60,439 nt of DNA from Sedimentitalea xiamensis (GCF_030164465.1 NZ_JASNJE010000028.1:1-60439), one strand, 5' to 3'. Positions 34,725 to 47,682 are shown, numbered from the stretch's first letter. Numbers and translations are program-made. The notes: generated from the letters alone by a model not told the origin.

Positions 34725-35755
34725 TGGCTCATCACGGCGCCGATCGCCGCTTTCCAATCTTCCGAGCAGGTCGGGTTCTGCTTGTCGCAAACCTCGGCCC
34801 AGGTCGGGAAGGAGATTTCATTGACGGCATTCCCGATGATTGCCTTGTCGGCATCCGTGACCGGAACCAGAGTCAGATCGTATTTCTTGACCGTCTCGCA
34901 GGGATCCGCACCGACGTTGCACCGAACCGCGTCATCGAACAGCTCTTCGGAATAGGTCCAGATTTCTTCGACGAGCTGATCGAACCCGGCTTCCAGCTTG
35001 GCCTGATCTTCCGGCGTCAGCTTGTTCCAGGCATCAAGGTTCATTCCATAGCCGTTGAGCGCGAGCTGAAAGGCCACCGGCAGCATGTAGTTGGTGACTT
35101 CCGGCCAGCCGGCCGAGTTTGCCGAACTCGGCCCGGTGATCGCGCAGTCGACCACGCCGCGCGCCAGCGACTGGTGCACATCGGGGAAGCCGATCGGAAC
35201 CGGCGTGCCACCGACGGAGGAAACGAAATTGGCGAGGTTCTGGTCGTAGACGCGGACCTTCTTGCCTTTGAGATCGGCCAGCTGACCGATTTCGGGTTCA
35301 CAGAAAAGGACCTGGGGACCGAACGGCCAGACGCCGAGAAGCTTGGTGTTGAACTTCGCCTGCAGCTGCGCGTCCACCTTGTCTGCGAAGGCCGCGATGG
35401 TCTTGCGCCCGGTGTCGTAGTCGGGGTTCAGCCCGACGAGGTCTAGACCGAGGATCGTCGGATCGTCGCGCGAGATCTGGCTCATCCGGAGCGAGACGAT
35501 GTCGAACAGGCCGGCCTTCAGGATCCGCAGCTGTTCGGTGTCCTTGATACCGGTCACATCGAGCGGCTTGTAATCCACCGACGCATTGATCCCGGTGCGT
35601 TCGGCGAAATTCTCGAAGAATGGCTGTTCGACGTTCTTCTGAATCAGGCCGGTCGCCACGGGCTGTCCGAGCGCCTTGAATTCGAGGCCCTCGGCGCTTG
35701 CCATGGATGTCGCGGCGATCAGCGCCGATGCCGCGAGTGTGGTCAGGGTTTTCAT
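34721..35755 (-). CDS. TRAP transporter solute-binding protein (DctP type), second system
   Basis: A 344-residue periplasmic protein. The signal peptide ends at ASA about residue 21, then EGLEFKALGQPVATG. The ligand region reads LGVWPFGPQVLFCEPEIGQLADLKGKKVRVYD, with the conserved carboxylate-binding Arg. Cys pairs CNVGADPC and CDKQNPTC recur as in the first DctP, so the two are recent relatives. GGAGGAAATA precedes the ATG. Probable ligand: a carboxylate or amide acid handled by the decarboxylase-like and amidase enzymes of the operon. Confidence 0.92.
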   Translation of the reverse strand: MKTLTTLAASALIAATSMASAEGLEFKALGQPVATGLIQKNVEQPFFENFAERTGINASVDYKPLDVTGIKDTEQLRILKAGLFDIVSLRMSQISRDDPTILGLDLVGLNPDYDTGRKTIAAFADKVDAQLQAKFNTKLLGVWPFGPQVLFCEPEIGQLADLKGKKVRVYDQNLANFVSSVGGTPVPIGFPDVHQSLARGVVDCAITGPSSANSAGWPEVTNYMLPVAFQLALNGYGMNLDAWNKLTPEDQAKLEAGFDQLVEEIWTYSEELFDDAVRCNVGADPCETVKKYDLTLVPVTDADKAIIGNAVNEISFPTWAEVCDKQNPTCSEDWKAAIGAVMSQ

Positions 35756-35795
35756 TATTTCCTCCAGGTTGGGTTTGTATGTCGAGATACTTGCG

Positions 35796-36563
35796 TCAGG
35801 CCGAGGCCGTCGCTTGGCGGTGCATGGCGTCCTCGGGGAGGGTGCAATCGAAGATCCGACCCCATTCGGACAGGGGCGCGGTATCGAAACCGACGCGCCG
35901 AAGGGCGTGCCAGAGCGTGACCGAGATACTGTCGAGCACCGGGATTCCGGTTTCTCGTTCGACGACCGGTGCGACGCGCGGGCCATCGAAATTCGTGCAG
36001 AAGACGGCGATGGCCTCCGGCGCCCTCTCGGCGACATCCCGGATCAGCTTGCCGATGGTGGTCTCGTCGTACTGCGCGAAAGTGAAATTGCCGGGGTCCT
36101 CGAGATGGCGCTCCTGCACGCAGTCGAAGCCGAGGCCCGCGAAATTCGCGACAATCGCGCTCTGCACCTCCTCAAGATAGGGAGTCGCCAGCCCGTATCG
36201 CGTAATGCCCAGGGCGCGGAAGGCATCGAGTGTCGCCAGCGTCGAGGTGGTCGCCGGAACCCCGGTCCGGTCGGTGATCGCCCGGCACAAGGCGTGGTCG
36301 TTCTCCGCACCCAGCCAGCCACCCGAGGTGCCGCCCCAGGCGATGACATCGCATTTGGCATCCGCAAGCAGTTCGGCCGCTGCGAGCTGCGGTTCGAAGG
36401 TGAACTGCCCGAGGGCTTCGTCGCTCATTGCGATCCGGACGACCCGGAAGCGGCCGAAATGAGCCGTCACTTCGGGAAGCCCTGCAAGCAGTTCGGCGAC
36501 ACGAGGTTCCATGATCGTATTCGATGAGGGAGTGAGCAAGCCGATGCGGATCCGGGTTTGCAT
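35796..36563 (-). CDS. Asp/Glu racemase superfamily protein, arylmalonate decarboxylase/maleate isomerase type
   Basis: A 255-residue protein opening RIRIGLLTPSSNTIMEP. The first active-site loop is WGGTSGGWLG: the N-terminal Cys of maleate isomerases is replaced by Thr-Ser, the pair that forms the dioxyanion pocket in arylmalonate decarboxylase. The second Cys is kept (VFCTNFDGP), and the TPY motif is present. This residue pattern fits decarboxylation of a disubstituted malonate better than cis-trans isomerisation (inference from known AMDase residues). It is the first gene of the TRAP/amidase operon, 40 bp before dctP. Confidence 0.8.
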   Translation of the reverse strand: MQTRIRIGLLTPSSNTIMEPRVAELLAGLPEVTAHFGRFRVVRIAMSDEALGQFTFEPQLAAAELLADAKCDVIAWGGTSGGWLGAENDHALCRAITDRTGVPATTSTLATLDAFRALGITRYGLATPYLEEVQSAIVANFAGLGFDCVQERHLEDPGNFTFAQYDETTIGKLIRDVAERAPEAIAVFCTNFDGPRVAPVVERETGIPVLDSISVTLWHALRRVGFDTAPLSEWGRIFDCTLPEDAMHRQATASA

Positions 36564-37016
36564 GGAGATTCTCCTGAACTGTGCTGCACGGATCGTGTGC
36601 CCGATGGCAGTGAATCACAAATAAAAAATTAAAAAGATTACATCATTTTGTTTTTGATGGCTTTTATATTATCTATATTGCCTGATTTTTTGGCGCCGCG
36701 CGAACGAATCACCAGCGGCAGAGCGGACACAGGATCCGGTCGCGGCCGACGAGCGGCCTGGCGATTTGGCCCAACAGGCCCGAACCTGCATATATGGACG
36801 CCTCGAAGAACGTATCACGACCGAACCGGCCATTGGCCGGAAAGTTCGAAGGCCGGAGGCTGTTTCCGGCTTTGCTGGGGGAATGACGAGTTGGAACGGT
36901 CTTCTGTCGAAGCTTGGAGCCTGTCCTAAGATGACATCGGATCGGTTGAAGGAGTCAATCGTTCTGGCCGGATCTGACCCGCGAGGGCTTCATCGCGGCC
37001 ATGGAAACGCTCGACC
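36564..37016. other. AT-rich promoter region and stretch without a supported gene
   Basis: The first 120 bp are AT-rich (runs such as AAATAAAAAATTAAAAAGATT) and form the promoter of the decarboxylase-like operon. The remainder shows no gene and is probably decayed mobile DNA leading to the IS630 fragment. Confidence 0.5.
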
Positions 37017-37167
37017 ATGACGATCCGATCTCCGGCAATCATGTCGATTTCCCGGCCGCCGTCCTGCGGCCCGGACCTCGATCCCATCGAAATGGCACTC
37101 TCGAAGCTCAAGGCTCACCTGCGCCGGACCGGCGCACGCACCTTTTCTGACTCTGTAACCGACGATA
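37017..37167 (+). pseudogene. IS630-family transposase C-terminal fragment
   Basis: A frame reads PDLDPIEMALSKLKAHLRRT, the DxE end of the IS630/Tc1-type DDE domain (D-x-N/D-P-I-E). The rest of the transposase is missing. It abuts the end of the sigma-54 activator gene. Confidence 0.7.
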
Positions 37168-39135
37168 TCAGAACTTGCGGATGTGATAGCGCTTCATCTT
37201 GCGGTAGAGCGTGGGGCGCGAAATCCCGAGAACCTGGGCCACCTTGGTCAGGTTGCCGTCCTCGGCAATGATGGCACGACGGATCGCGCTGGCCTCGATG
37301 CTTTCCAGGTCGCCAGAATTTCCTCCGAGGATATGTTCCAGCGCGTCCGCATCCTCATTGTCAAATTCTTCGAGGATTTCCGGTGGCAAGTCGCGCTCGG
37401 TCACGAAGCTGTCGGTCTTGATCAGGCAGAAGCGTTGGACGACGTTGCGCAATTCGCGGACATTGCCCGGCCATTGATAGCGCAAGAGCGATTCGATCGC
37501 CTTGTCTGAAAATGTCATTGGCGGGCGGCCGGACTCCTCGGCGTAGTGTTGCGAGAAATGTTCCAGCAACTCGACGATATCGTTGCCCCGGTCCCGCAAA
37601 GGCGGCACTTCAATGGTCATCACCCCAATACGATAGAACAGGTCGCGCCGAAAATGGCCCTTCTCGATCTCTTGCCGCAGGTCGCGATTGGTCATCGCGA
37701 CGAGGCGCACATCAACGGAGCGGCGCACGTTTTCACCCATGCGATAGATCGCCCGCTGTTCCAGCGCCCGCAAGAGGTATGGCTGCAATTCGATGGGCAT
37801 GTCCCCGATCTCGTCCAGGCAGAGGACTCCGTGGTTGGCCTGCTCGAACTTGCCTGCGCGACCGCCGCGCACCGCACCGGTAAAGGCGCCCTCGGAATAG
37901 CCGAAAAGCTCCGCCCCGATCAGATCGCCGGAAATGGCAGCGCAGTTGACGGGCACATAGGGTGCCTTGTCGTTTGGCAGGCGGCTGTGGATCAGGCGGG
38001 CAAAGAGCTCCTTGCCGACACCGGTTTCGCCGTGGATCAACACCGATACATTGGCCTGCGCCGCGCGTTCCGCCAGGCCGATGGCATCGACCATCTTGGG
38101 CGAAGATCCCACGATCTGGCTCTGCCCTTCGGCCACATTGGCGCGTGGCTTGATCTTGCAGGTTTCGCCGGCCTTGCGCTGCAACGTGCTCTTGTCCCTC
38201 AGGAACAGCGCGGCGCCGCGATCCACCCCTTCCAGCTTCAGTCGTTCAACGCCCTTGGCCTCGACACTGAGAGGAAGCAGCTTGGGAATGTCCTGATCGG
38301 ACAATCCTTCCAGCTTGGGCAAGAGCTTGTGCCCAACGGTCAGTTCCTTGGCCCTGCGCAGCAGATCGTCGGCCAGACCGCGGCGAAACAGTACGCGGCC
38401 CGTCTGATCCACCAGCACGACACCGTCGTGGGCGCGGCCGTAATCCGACATCAGGAAGGCTTCGAGAAGTTGCGTGCGCTCCACCTGTTTCTGCTCGGCC
38501 AGCGCAATCTCGATCTCGCGCGCGGCGGCCATCACAAGCGCGACATTGTGCTGGCGGAAGATCTGCGGTGGCCCCGACAGATCGACCACCCCGATCACCG
38601 CCTGGGTAAAGGGATCAAGGATCGGGGCGCCAGCGCAGGTCCAGGCCTGAACACCTTCGACAAAATGCTCCGACGCGTGGACATAAGCCGGCCTTCCGGT
38701 CTTGAGCGCGGTGCCTATGCCATTGGTGCCAATTGCCTTTTCGCTCCAGTCTCCGCCAAGTTCGAGATGGATTTCCTGCCCCTCGTCCAGCACACGGCGA
38801 TCGCCTATGGCATCGATGATCACACCCTGATCGTCGGCCAGGATCAGGATGGTCTTGGCTTCCTTCAGGTGCGGTTCGAGACGCTTGAACGCGGCCGAGG
38901 CGGCGCGGCGCAGGGCGGCGTTCCGCTCGCGGCGCAGGAAGAACTCGTTCTCATCGTAGACCTTGTTGGCGGATTGCCTGCTCGCATCGACGCCCGAATC
39001 CATGCTGCGTCGCCAGGAGTCGAAGATTTCTTCCCGAACCTTGGCCGGCCCCTTGTCAACGTCCTTCGGCGAGGAAACGAAGCGTTCCCACGCGTCCCGG
39101 GTGTCGTCATCCGAATAGCTGGAGTTATCAGGCAA
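37168..39135 (-). CDS. sigma-54-dependent activator, AcoR/MimR type
   Basis: A 655-residue activator. The N-terminal half has a GAF sensor (ILADDQGVIIDAIGD...AIGTNGIGTALKTGRPAYV...APILDP). The AAA+ domain is complete: Walker A GETGVGKE, the sigma-54 contact loop GAFTGA, Walker B CLDEIGDM and an arginine finger region. A Fis-type HTH_8 ends the protein (NLTKVAQVLGISRPTLYRKMKRY). Such proteins activate -24/-12 promoters; relatives include AcoR and MimR, regulator of propane/phenol monooxygenases. The start is TTG with AAGAGGGG upstream, since the only nearby ATG frame is closed. It stands at the end of the monooxygenase cluster. Confidence 0.92.
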   Translation of the reverse strand: MPDNSSYSDDDTRDAWERFVSSPKDVDKGPAKVREEIFDSWRRSMDSGVDASRQSANKVYDENEFFLRRERNAALRRAASAAFKRLEPHLKEAKTILILADDQGVIIDAIGDRRVLDEGQEIHLELGGDWSEKAIGTNGIGTALKTGRPAYVHASEHFVEGVQAWTCAGAPILDPFTQAVIGVVDLSGPPQIFRQHNVALVMAAAREIEIALAEQKQVERTQLLEAFLMSDYGRAHDGVVLVDQTGRVLFRRGLADDLLRRAKELTVGHKLLPKLEGLSDQDIPKLLPLSVEAKGVERLKLEGVDRGAALFLRDKSTLQRKAGETCKIKPRANVAEGQSQIVGSSPKMVDAIGLAERAAQANVSVLIHGETGVGKELFARLIHSRLPNDKAPYVPVNCAAISGDLIGAELFGYSEGAFTGAVRGGRAGKFEQANHGVLCLDEIGDMPIELQPYLLRALEQRAIYRMGENVRRSVDVRLVAMTNRDLRQEIEKGHFRRDLFYRIGVMTIEVPPLRDRGNDIVELLEHFSQHYAEESGRPPMTFSDKAIESLLRYQWPGNVRELRNVVQRFCLIKTDSFVTERDLPPEILEEFDNEDADALEHILGGNSGDLESIEASAIRRAIIAEDGNLTKVAQVLGISRPTLYRKMKRYHIRKF

Positions 39136-39233
39136 CCTAAGCCCCTCTTGCGTTTCGCATTCAATGACGGGCCGGAGCCCGGCCCTGTTTCGTATCCTTC
39201 CAATCGTTACGGGAAAAGAGCGCGACGCATGGG

Positions 39234-39725
39234 TTAGTCGTCGTGTGGCAAAAGCAGGGCTTCCAGCGTCGCGGCCAACTGGCTTTCGGTGAAATCGCCG
39301 GTGATCTCGGCCCCGTCCAGATGACCGATAACCGTCTGCATGTCATCGTCAACCGGCGATATGAAGCCGTTGTCGCCGGTCGCCAACGCAAATCGTTTCG
39401 ACAGGAAGTTGCCGCGGATCTCGCCCAGCATCTGCAACTGGCGCCCGCTCGATTTGTCGACCAGCACGACCCGATTGTTCAGACTGACCTTCACATAGGG
39501 TTCCGGCACATCGTTGGTGACCCGCGCCTTCATGTCGTGCATGATCAGCCCGTCCGGCCTGGGCGCTTCCCTGCGCCGTGCCTGATCGGCCTGCATCTTG
39601 CTGAACCCGCCATTGCTGATCTGATCCGCAAGTTTCCGGATCGTCCCGGCGTTTTCGGACAAGAGACGCCTAGCCTTGACGTCTTCGAGACGCGGTCCTT
39701 CGCGCTTCGAAAATATATCCACCAC
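39234..39725 (-). CDS. conserved-looking hypothetical protein of the monooxygenase cluster
   Basis: A 163-residue soluble protein starting with GTG (GAGGAGAACAG upstream). The first 70 residues are charged and helical (REGPRLEDVKARRLL, FSKMQADQARRR). The second half is strand-rich (PYVKVSLNNRVVLVDKSSGRQLQMLGEIRG), and an acidic end DGAEITGDFTESQLAATLEALLLP follows. No motif that I recognise. It lies between katG and the activator gene. The function is unknown. Confidence 0.7.
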   Translation of the reverse strand: MVDIFSKREGPRLEDVKARRLLSENAGTIRKLADQISNGGFSKMQADQARRREAPRPDGLIMHDMKARVTNDVPEPYVKVSLNNRVVLVDKSSGRQLQMLGEIRGNFLSKRFALATGDNGFISPVDDDMQTVIGHLDGAEITGDFTESQLAATLEALLLPHDD

Positions 39726-39835
39726 CTGTTCTCCTCCCGTTTGAATATTTAGCAGAAAGGCGCGCCGGGTACCAAACCAATTCGGTAAATATGCGCCAAA
39801 AGTTCATGTTTTTTTGGATATCCCGTCCGAAAGCG

Positions 39836-39856
39836 GGGACAGACTTCATCTGTCCC
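39836..39856 (-). terminator. 8-bp hairpin downstream of katG
   Basis: GGGACAGA, loop CTTCA, TCTGTCCC, about 120 bp after the katG stop. No U-tract in the katG direction; possible terminator or processing signal. Confidence 0.4.
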
Positions 39857-39973
39857 GCGCCTGAGATGAAATGCGGGGTTCGTCTTGCCGTCATGGGGGC
39901 CGGATGTCCGGCCCCCCGGTGCCATGTCGCGCGTCCCGAACAGGGGTGTCGCCTGGCTCTTCGCCTTTTGCCG

Positions 39974-43814
<3,841 letters not shown>

Positions 43815-43826
43815 TGCTCAAACCCC

Positions 43827-44348
43827 TCAAAGCCAGTTGATGTCGTCGAAACCGCGATCGATGTAGCCGCCTTCGGAGAAGCTCTCGCCCTCGTATCCAA
43901 AAATCGGCCAGACCGCCTTCTGATTGTAGAGACCGGTCACAAGTCCGCCCCGGATCTGCTGGAAGAACGCGCTGTCCTCGAGGCTCCGCAACAGATCGAC
44001 ACGGTCGCGTTCCCAGCCGATGTCAAGGTAACGGCCATAGCCCAGGTTCTTGGCCGCGGCGTTCAAGGCGGCCACGCCGTCCTCGATGCCGGGCGCTGCC
44101 TCGGCGCTGTCATGGCCCTTGACCGCCGTGGCATAGAATTGGTCGCCGACCTGGTCGTGCGGATAAATGTCTCGCGCCATCTGGATCAGCGTTGCCATGG
44201 TCTCTGGCTTCAGGTGCTCGACTTCCAGCGCCCAATTGGCCTGCGCCTGGCCAGCGACGAAACCGGAACCGATGGCGAAACCGGCGCCGATCAGGGCGCT
44301 TTGCGACAGAAGCTGGCGGCGGGTCATGCCTTGCTTGCGTAGTGACAT
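43827..44348 (-). CDS. gluconate 2-dehydrogenase subunit 3 family protein, Tat-exported
   Basis: A 173-residue small subunit. The N-terminus MSLRKQGMTRRQLLSQSALIGAGFAIGSG is a twin-arginine signal. The rest matches the gluconate 2-dehydrogenase subunit 3 pattern (MATLIQMARDIYPHD, GVAALNAAAKNLGYGRYLDIG). In relatives this subunit carries the signal that exports the cofactor-loaded GMC subunit to the periplasm. The third, cytochrome c subunit is missing here, so the electron acceptor is unclear. AAGGAGAACCCCA stands before the ATG. Confidence 0.88.
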   Translation of the reverse strand: MSLRKQGMTRRQLLSQSALIGAGFAIGSGFVAGQAQANWALEVEHLKPETMATLIQMARDIYPHDQVGDQFYATAVKGHDSAEAAPGIEDGVAALNAAAKNLGYGRYLDIGWERDRVDLLRSLEDSAFFQQIRGGLVTGLYNQKAVWPIFGYEGESFSEGGYIDRGFDDINWL

Positions 44349-44373
44349 TGGGGTTCTCCTTGAACTGCGGAAA

Positions 44374-44769
44374 TTACCGGTAGCGGCCGGCCCGTTGCAT
44401 GACCTCGATTTCGTAACCGTCGGGGTCCTGAACGAAGAAGAAGCGGGCGAGCGTTGCGCCCTCGCGCTTGAAATCTATGAGCTTGCGGGGATTGAGTCCC
44501 TCGGCCTCGAACCGGGCATGTTCCGCCGCCACGTCCGACACGCAGACCGCGAGATGGCCATAACCGTTGCCCAGGTCGTAAGGCTCTGTCTGGCCTTTGT
44601 TGATCGTCAGTTCGAGTTCGAAGGTCGCTTCGTCATTGGACAGATAGACCAGCGTGAACCCGTCGAAATCGAAGCGGTCCGCCACGGTCAGGCCAAAGGC
44701 CTTTCGGTAGAAATCGACCGAGCGCTCTTCGTCCAGCACGCGGATCATGGAATGGATGGCTTTGGCCAT
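44374..44769 (-). CDS. VOC-family protein (glyoxalase I-like)
   Basis: A 131-residue protein of the vicinal oxygen chelate fold with two beta-alpha-beta-beta-beta modules. It begins MAKAIHSMIRVLDEERSVDFYRKAFG, and metal-ligand positions are a His near the start, Glu in ATFELELT, a His in GYGHLAVCV, and Glu in DPDGYEIEVMQ. This is the full glyoxalase I set, so glutathione-dependent detoxification of methylglyoxal is plausible; that would fit acetol or methylglyoxal as catabolites of acetone. GAGGATACT precedes the ATG. Confidence 0.88.
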   Translation of the reverse strand: MAKAIHSMIRVLDEERSVDFYRKAFGLTVADRFDFDGFTLVYLSNDEATFELELTINKGQTEPYDLGNGYGHLAVCVSDVAAEHARFEAEGLNPRKLIDFKREGATLARFFFVQDPDGYEIEVMQRAGRYR

Positions 44770-44799
44770 AGTATCCTCGGAATTGCAGGTGGAAAGGGA

Positions 44800-44861
44800 C
44801 CCCGCGGGCTCACGGGAAGGACGAAAGCCCGCGGGGCGAGGCGCGCGGGCGGCGCGCCTCG
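44800..44861 (-). terminator. double GC-rich hairpin between alcohol dehydrogenase and VOC genes
   Basis: Two stems in a row: CCCCGCGGGCT with AGCCCGCGGGG (15-nt loop), and CGAGGCGCGC with GCGCGCCTCG (5-nt loop). Both lie between the dehydrogenase stop and the next start. No U-tract, so partial termination or mRNA stabilisation is likely. Confidence 0.6.
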
Positions 44862-44878
44862 GGGAGCCGGACAGCGTG

Positions 44879-45922
44879 TCAGGGAACGATCACGCCACGC
44901 CCGGTGAACTTGCGATCCTTGAAGTCGGAGATCGCCTCGTTGATGTTGGCCAGCTTGTACTCGGTCTGATGCATCTTGACCTTGCCGTCGGCGTTCATCT
45001 CCATCAGCTCGACCAGTTCGACGAAATCACCCACCAGGCTGCCGCCGATCTTGATCTCGTTGGCGACCAGTTCCAAAGTCGGCACCTCGACCGTGCCGCC
45101 ATAGCCTACCATGATCAGCTCACCGCCCTGGCGGAGCAGCTTCCAGCAGGTGTTCTCGGTGCCGTGCTCGCCGACGAAGTCGATGGCGACATGTACCCCG
45201 CCGCCGGTCAGGTCCTTGACCTCGTCGATCAGGTTTGGGCCGCCGTCGAGCACGATGTCGGCACCCAATTCCCTGGCCAGAACCTGCGCCGCCGGTTCCC
45301 GGTCGACCGCGATGACCCGCGCGCCGCAGGTGTGCTTGAGCACCTGGAGCGCGATATGGCCGAGACCGCCGATACCCAGAAGCAGGACATAACCACCGGG
45401 ATTGAGCAGTTTGGCGGCCTTCTTGGCGGCGCGGTAGGCGGTGATCCCGGCATCGGCCATCGGCGCGACGCTGAGCGGCGTGATGCCTGTGTTCAGCTTG
45501 ATGACCGAGCGTTCGTTGGTCTTGAAATACTCGGCAAATCCGCCGTCCAGCCCGAGGCCGGGAAACTTGCCGTGGTCGCAATACATGTCATGGCCGTAGC
45601 GGCATTCCAGGCAGATACCGCAGGCGTTGAACGGGTGACAGATCACCGCGTCGCCCGGCTTGACCGAGGTGACATTGCTGCCCACATCCTCGACCCAGCC
45701 GGCATTTTCATGACCCATCACGTAAGGCAGCAGGTTGCCCTCGGTATCCATGATGTCCTTCCAGACACCTTCGATGATATGCAGGTCGGTACGGCAGAGC
45801 CCCGCCGCGCCGACCTTGACGATCACCTCGTCCGGCGCCGCGATCGTGGGCGCGGCAACATCCTCGATCTTCAACTCGACATTCATGTCGGGGTCGTATT
45901 CGTAGAGTCTCGCTGCTTTCAT
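44879..45922 (-). CDS. zinc-dependent NAD(P) alcohol dehydrogenase
   Basis: A 347-residue medium-chain dehydrogenase. Catalytic zinc ligands are the Cys of GLCRTDLH and His-Glu of VMGHENAG. The structural zinc site is the four-Cys CGICLECRYGHDMYC. The Rossmann motif reads LLGIGGLGHIALQ, with Asp in AVDRE indicating NAD preference. In related clusters this enzyme oxidises secondary alcohols such as 2-propanol to acetone. GTAAAGGACAAAG lies before the ATG. It follows the chaperonin gene by 62 bp. Confidence 0.93.
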   Translation of the reverse strand: MKAARLYEYDPDMNVELKIEDVAAPTIAAPDEVIVKVGAAGLCRTDLHIIEGVWKDIMDTEGNLLPYVMGHENAGWVEDVGSNVTSVKPGDAVICHPFNACGICLECRYGHDMYCDHGKFPGLGLDGGFAEYFKTNERSVIKLNTGITPLSVAPMADAGITAYRAAKKAAKLLNPGGYVLLLGIGGLGHIALQVLKHTCGARVIAVDREPAAQVLARELGADIVLDGGPNLIDEVKDLTGGGVHVAIDFVGEHGTENTCWKLLRQGGELIMVGYGGTVEVPTLELVANEIKIGGSLVGDFVELVELMEMNADGKVKMHQTEYKLANINEAISDFKDRKFTGRGVIVP

Positions 45923-45984
45923 GATCTTTGTCCTTTACTCGGGAGAGGTCGGAACCATCCGGCCCCTCAGGTGTGAAACAGCGC

Positions 45985-47616
45985 TCAGGCGCGGCCCAGA
46001 AGTTCGGCGCCGCCGCCGCGGGCCGGGCCTTCGGTCGGGTCGGCCTCGCCCTCTTCGAGATCGCCCACCAGCGTTTCCGTGGTCAGTATCAGTGTCGCGA
46101 CAGAGGCCGCGTTGACCAGCGCGCTGGCAGGCACGCGGGCGGGATCGATGATGCCTGCTTCGAACATGTCGCCGAAAGTGCCGGTGGCGGCGTTGTAGCC
46201 GTAACCCGCCGTGCCCTCGGCCACGGCCTGCGCCACGGCGGCCACGTCGGCCCCGGCATTGCGGGCGATGCGGCGAACGGGTTCGGTCAGGATTGACCGC
46301 ACCAGCTGGATCCCCTTGGCCACGTCGCCCAAGGCGTCGAGCGTATCGAGACAGTCGGAAATCTGCGCCAGCGCCGTGCCGCCACCGGCGACCACGCCGT
46401 CTTCGGCCGCGGCCTTGACCGCACAGAGCGCATCCTCGATCAGCTGGATCGTGCGCTTCTGCTCAACCGGGGTGAAACCCCCGGCATAGATGATCGCGCT
46501 GCCCCCGGTGAGTTTCGACAGGCGTTCGCGCAGCTTGTCCTTCTCGATGTTCGGCGGGGCCATGTCATGTTGGCGCTGCACCTGGTTCCGGCGGGCGGTG
46601 ATCGCGTCGGGATCACCTTCGCCGCGCAGCACCGAGGTCCCCGAAGCGTGCGAGCGAACCAATTCCGCCCCTCCCAGCTGGGCCAGAGTGACGTTCTCGA
46701 TCTTCTTGCCCAAGTCGCGGGCCAGCACCTCGCCACCGGTCAGGATCGCCAGATCGTCCATCATCGCGGTGCGCCAGTGCCCGTATTCCGGCGGATGCAC
46801 GATCAGGTATTTCCCCGCGCCTCCGTTCTCCAGCAACTTGACCACCACCTCCGGCGCGATCTCTTCCGCGATGATCAAGAGCGGGCGGTTCTCGGCATCG
46901 GCCAGCGAAATGGCGTTGTCCAGCGTCTCGGGTTTCAGGATCTTCTGGTCGGTCATCAGGATCAGCGGATTGCGCAATACCGCTTCCATATGCTCGCGGT
47001 CGGTAACCATGTGGTGTGAAATGTAACCGCGTTCAAAAGACATGCCCTCGACCACGTCCATCGTGGTTTCGATGGTCACCCCGAAATCGGCGGAAATCAC
47101 TCCTTCGCGGCCGACGCGGCGATAGGCTTCGGCCACCAGTTCACCCAGTTTGGGGTCGGTCGATGAGACCCGCGCCACGGCTTCGAGGTATTCCGGGTGG
47201 TCGTCGCAATCGAGTGAGGAGGCATCGATCGCGTCGACCACCCGCGCCACCGCCAGGTCGATCCCCTTGCAAAGATCCACTGGCTTGACCCCGTTGTCGG
47301 TCAGGTCCACGCCGCGCTGGATAAGCGCGTTGGCCAGCACGATAGCGGTGGTTGTGCCGTCGCCAGCCACGTCGTTGGTCTGCATCGAGACCTCGCGCAC
47401 CACCTGCGCGCCCATGTTTTCGAAACGGTCGTTCAACTCGATTTCGGACGCGATGCTGACTCCGTCGCGGGTGACCAGCGGCGTGCCCACCGGGCGGTCC
47501 ACCATCGCATTCAGCCCCTTGGGCCCGAGGGTCGGTTCCACCGCCGCCGCCAACCGCGCGACCCCGCGGGCCAGACAGTTGCGGGCGGTCTTGCCGTGTA
47601 CCATGAGTTTAGCCAT
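45985..47616 (-). CDS. mimG: GroEL-like chaperonin of the monooxygenase cluster (MimG type)
   Basis: A 543-residue group I chaperonin. ATP-site motifs are present: LGPKGLNAMVDRP, VAGDGTTTAIVLANALI and VVAGGGTALAQIS. It differs from housekeeping GroEL in many usually fixed positions and lacks the GGM-repeat tail, ending GGGAELLGRA. Specialised chaperonins of this kind (MimG in mycobacteria) are needed to fold the MimA hydroxylase; the position within this operon supports the same role. No groES-like gene is adjacent. GGAGGAAGAT precedes the ATG. Confidence 0.9.
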   Translation of the reverse strand: MAKLMVHGKTARNCLARGVARLAAAVEPTLGPKGLNAMVDRPVGTPLVTRDGVSIASEIELNDRFENMGAQVVREVSMQTNDVAGDGTTTAIVLANALIQRGVDLTDNGVKPVDLCKGIDLAVARVVDAIDASSLDCDDHPEYLEAVARVSSTDPKLGELVAEAYRRVGREGVISADFGVTIETTMDVVEGMSFERGYISHHMVTDREHMEAVLRNPLILMTDQKILKPETLDNAISLADAENRPLLIIAEEIAPEVVVKLLENGGAGKYLIVHPPEYGHWRTAMMDDLAILTGGEVLARDLGKKIENVTLAQLGGAELVRSHASGTSVLRGEGDPDAITARRNQVQRQHDMAPPNIEKDKLRERLSKLTGGSAIIYAGGFTPVEQKRTIQLIEDALCAVKAAAEDGVVAGGGTALAQISDCLDTLDALGDVAKGIQLVRSILTEPVRRIARNAGADVAAVAQAVAEGTAGYGYNAATGTFGDMFEAGIIDPARVPASALVNAASVATLILTTETLVGDLEEGEADPTEGPARGGGAELLGRA

Positions 47617-47682
47617 ATCTTCCTCCTTCGCCGCAAGCTGATACCTGGGCGCCTTCCTTTCATGTTTCAGTTTTTCAGCTAC

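Noticed and set aside
31294..36563. Nicotinate-type maleamate amidase plus maleate isomerase pathway
   Set aside because: The isomerase-like protein lacks the N-terminal catalytic Cys, and no other nic genes are present.
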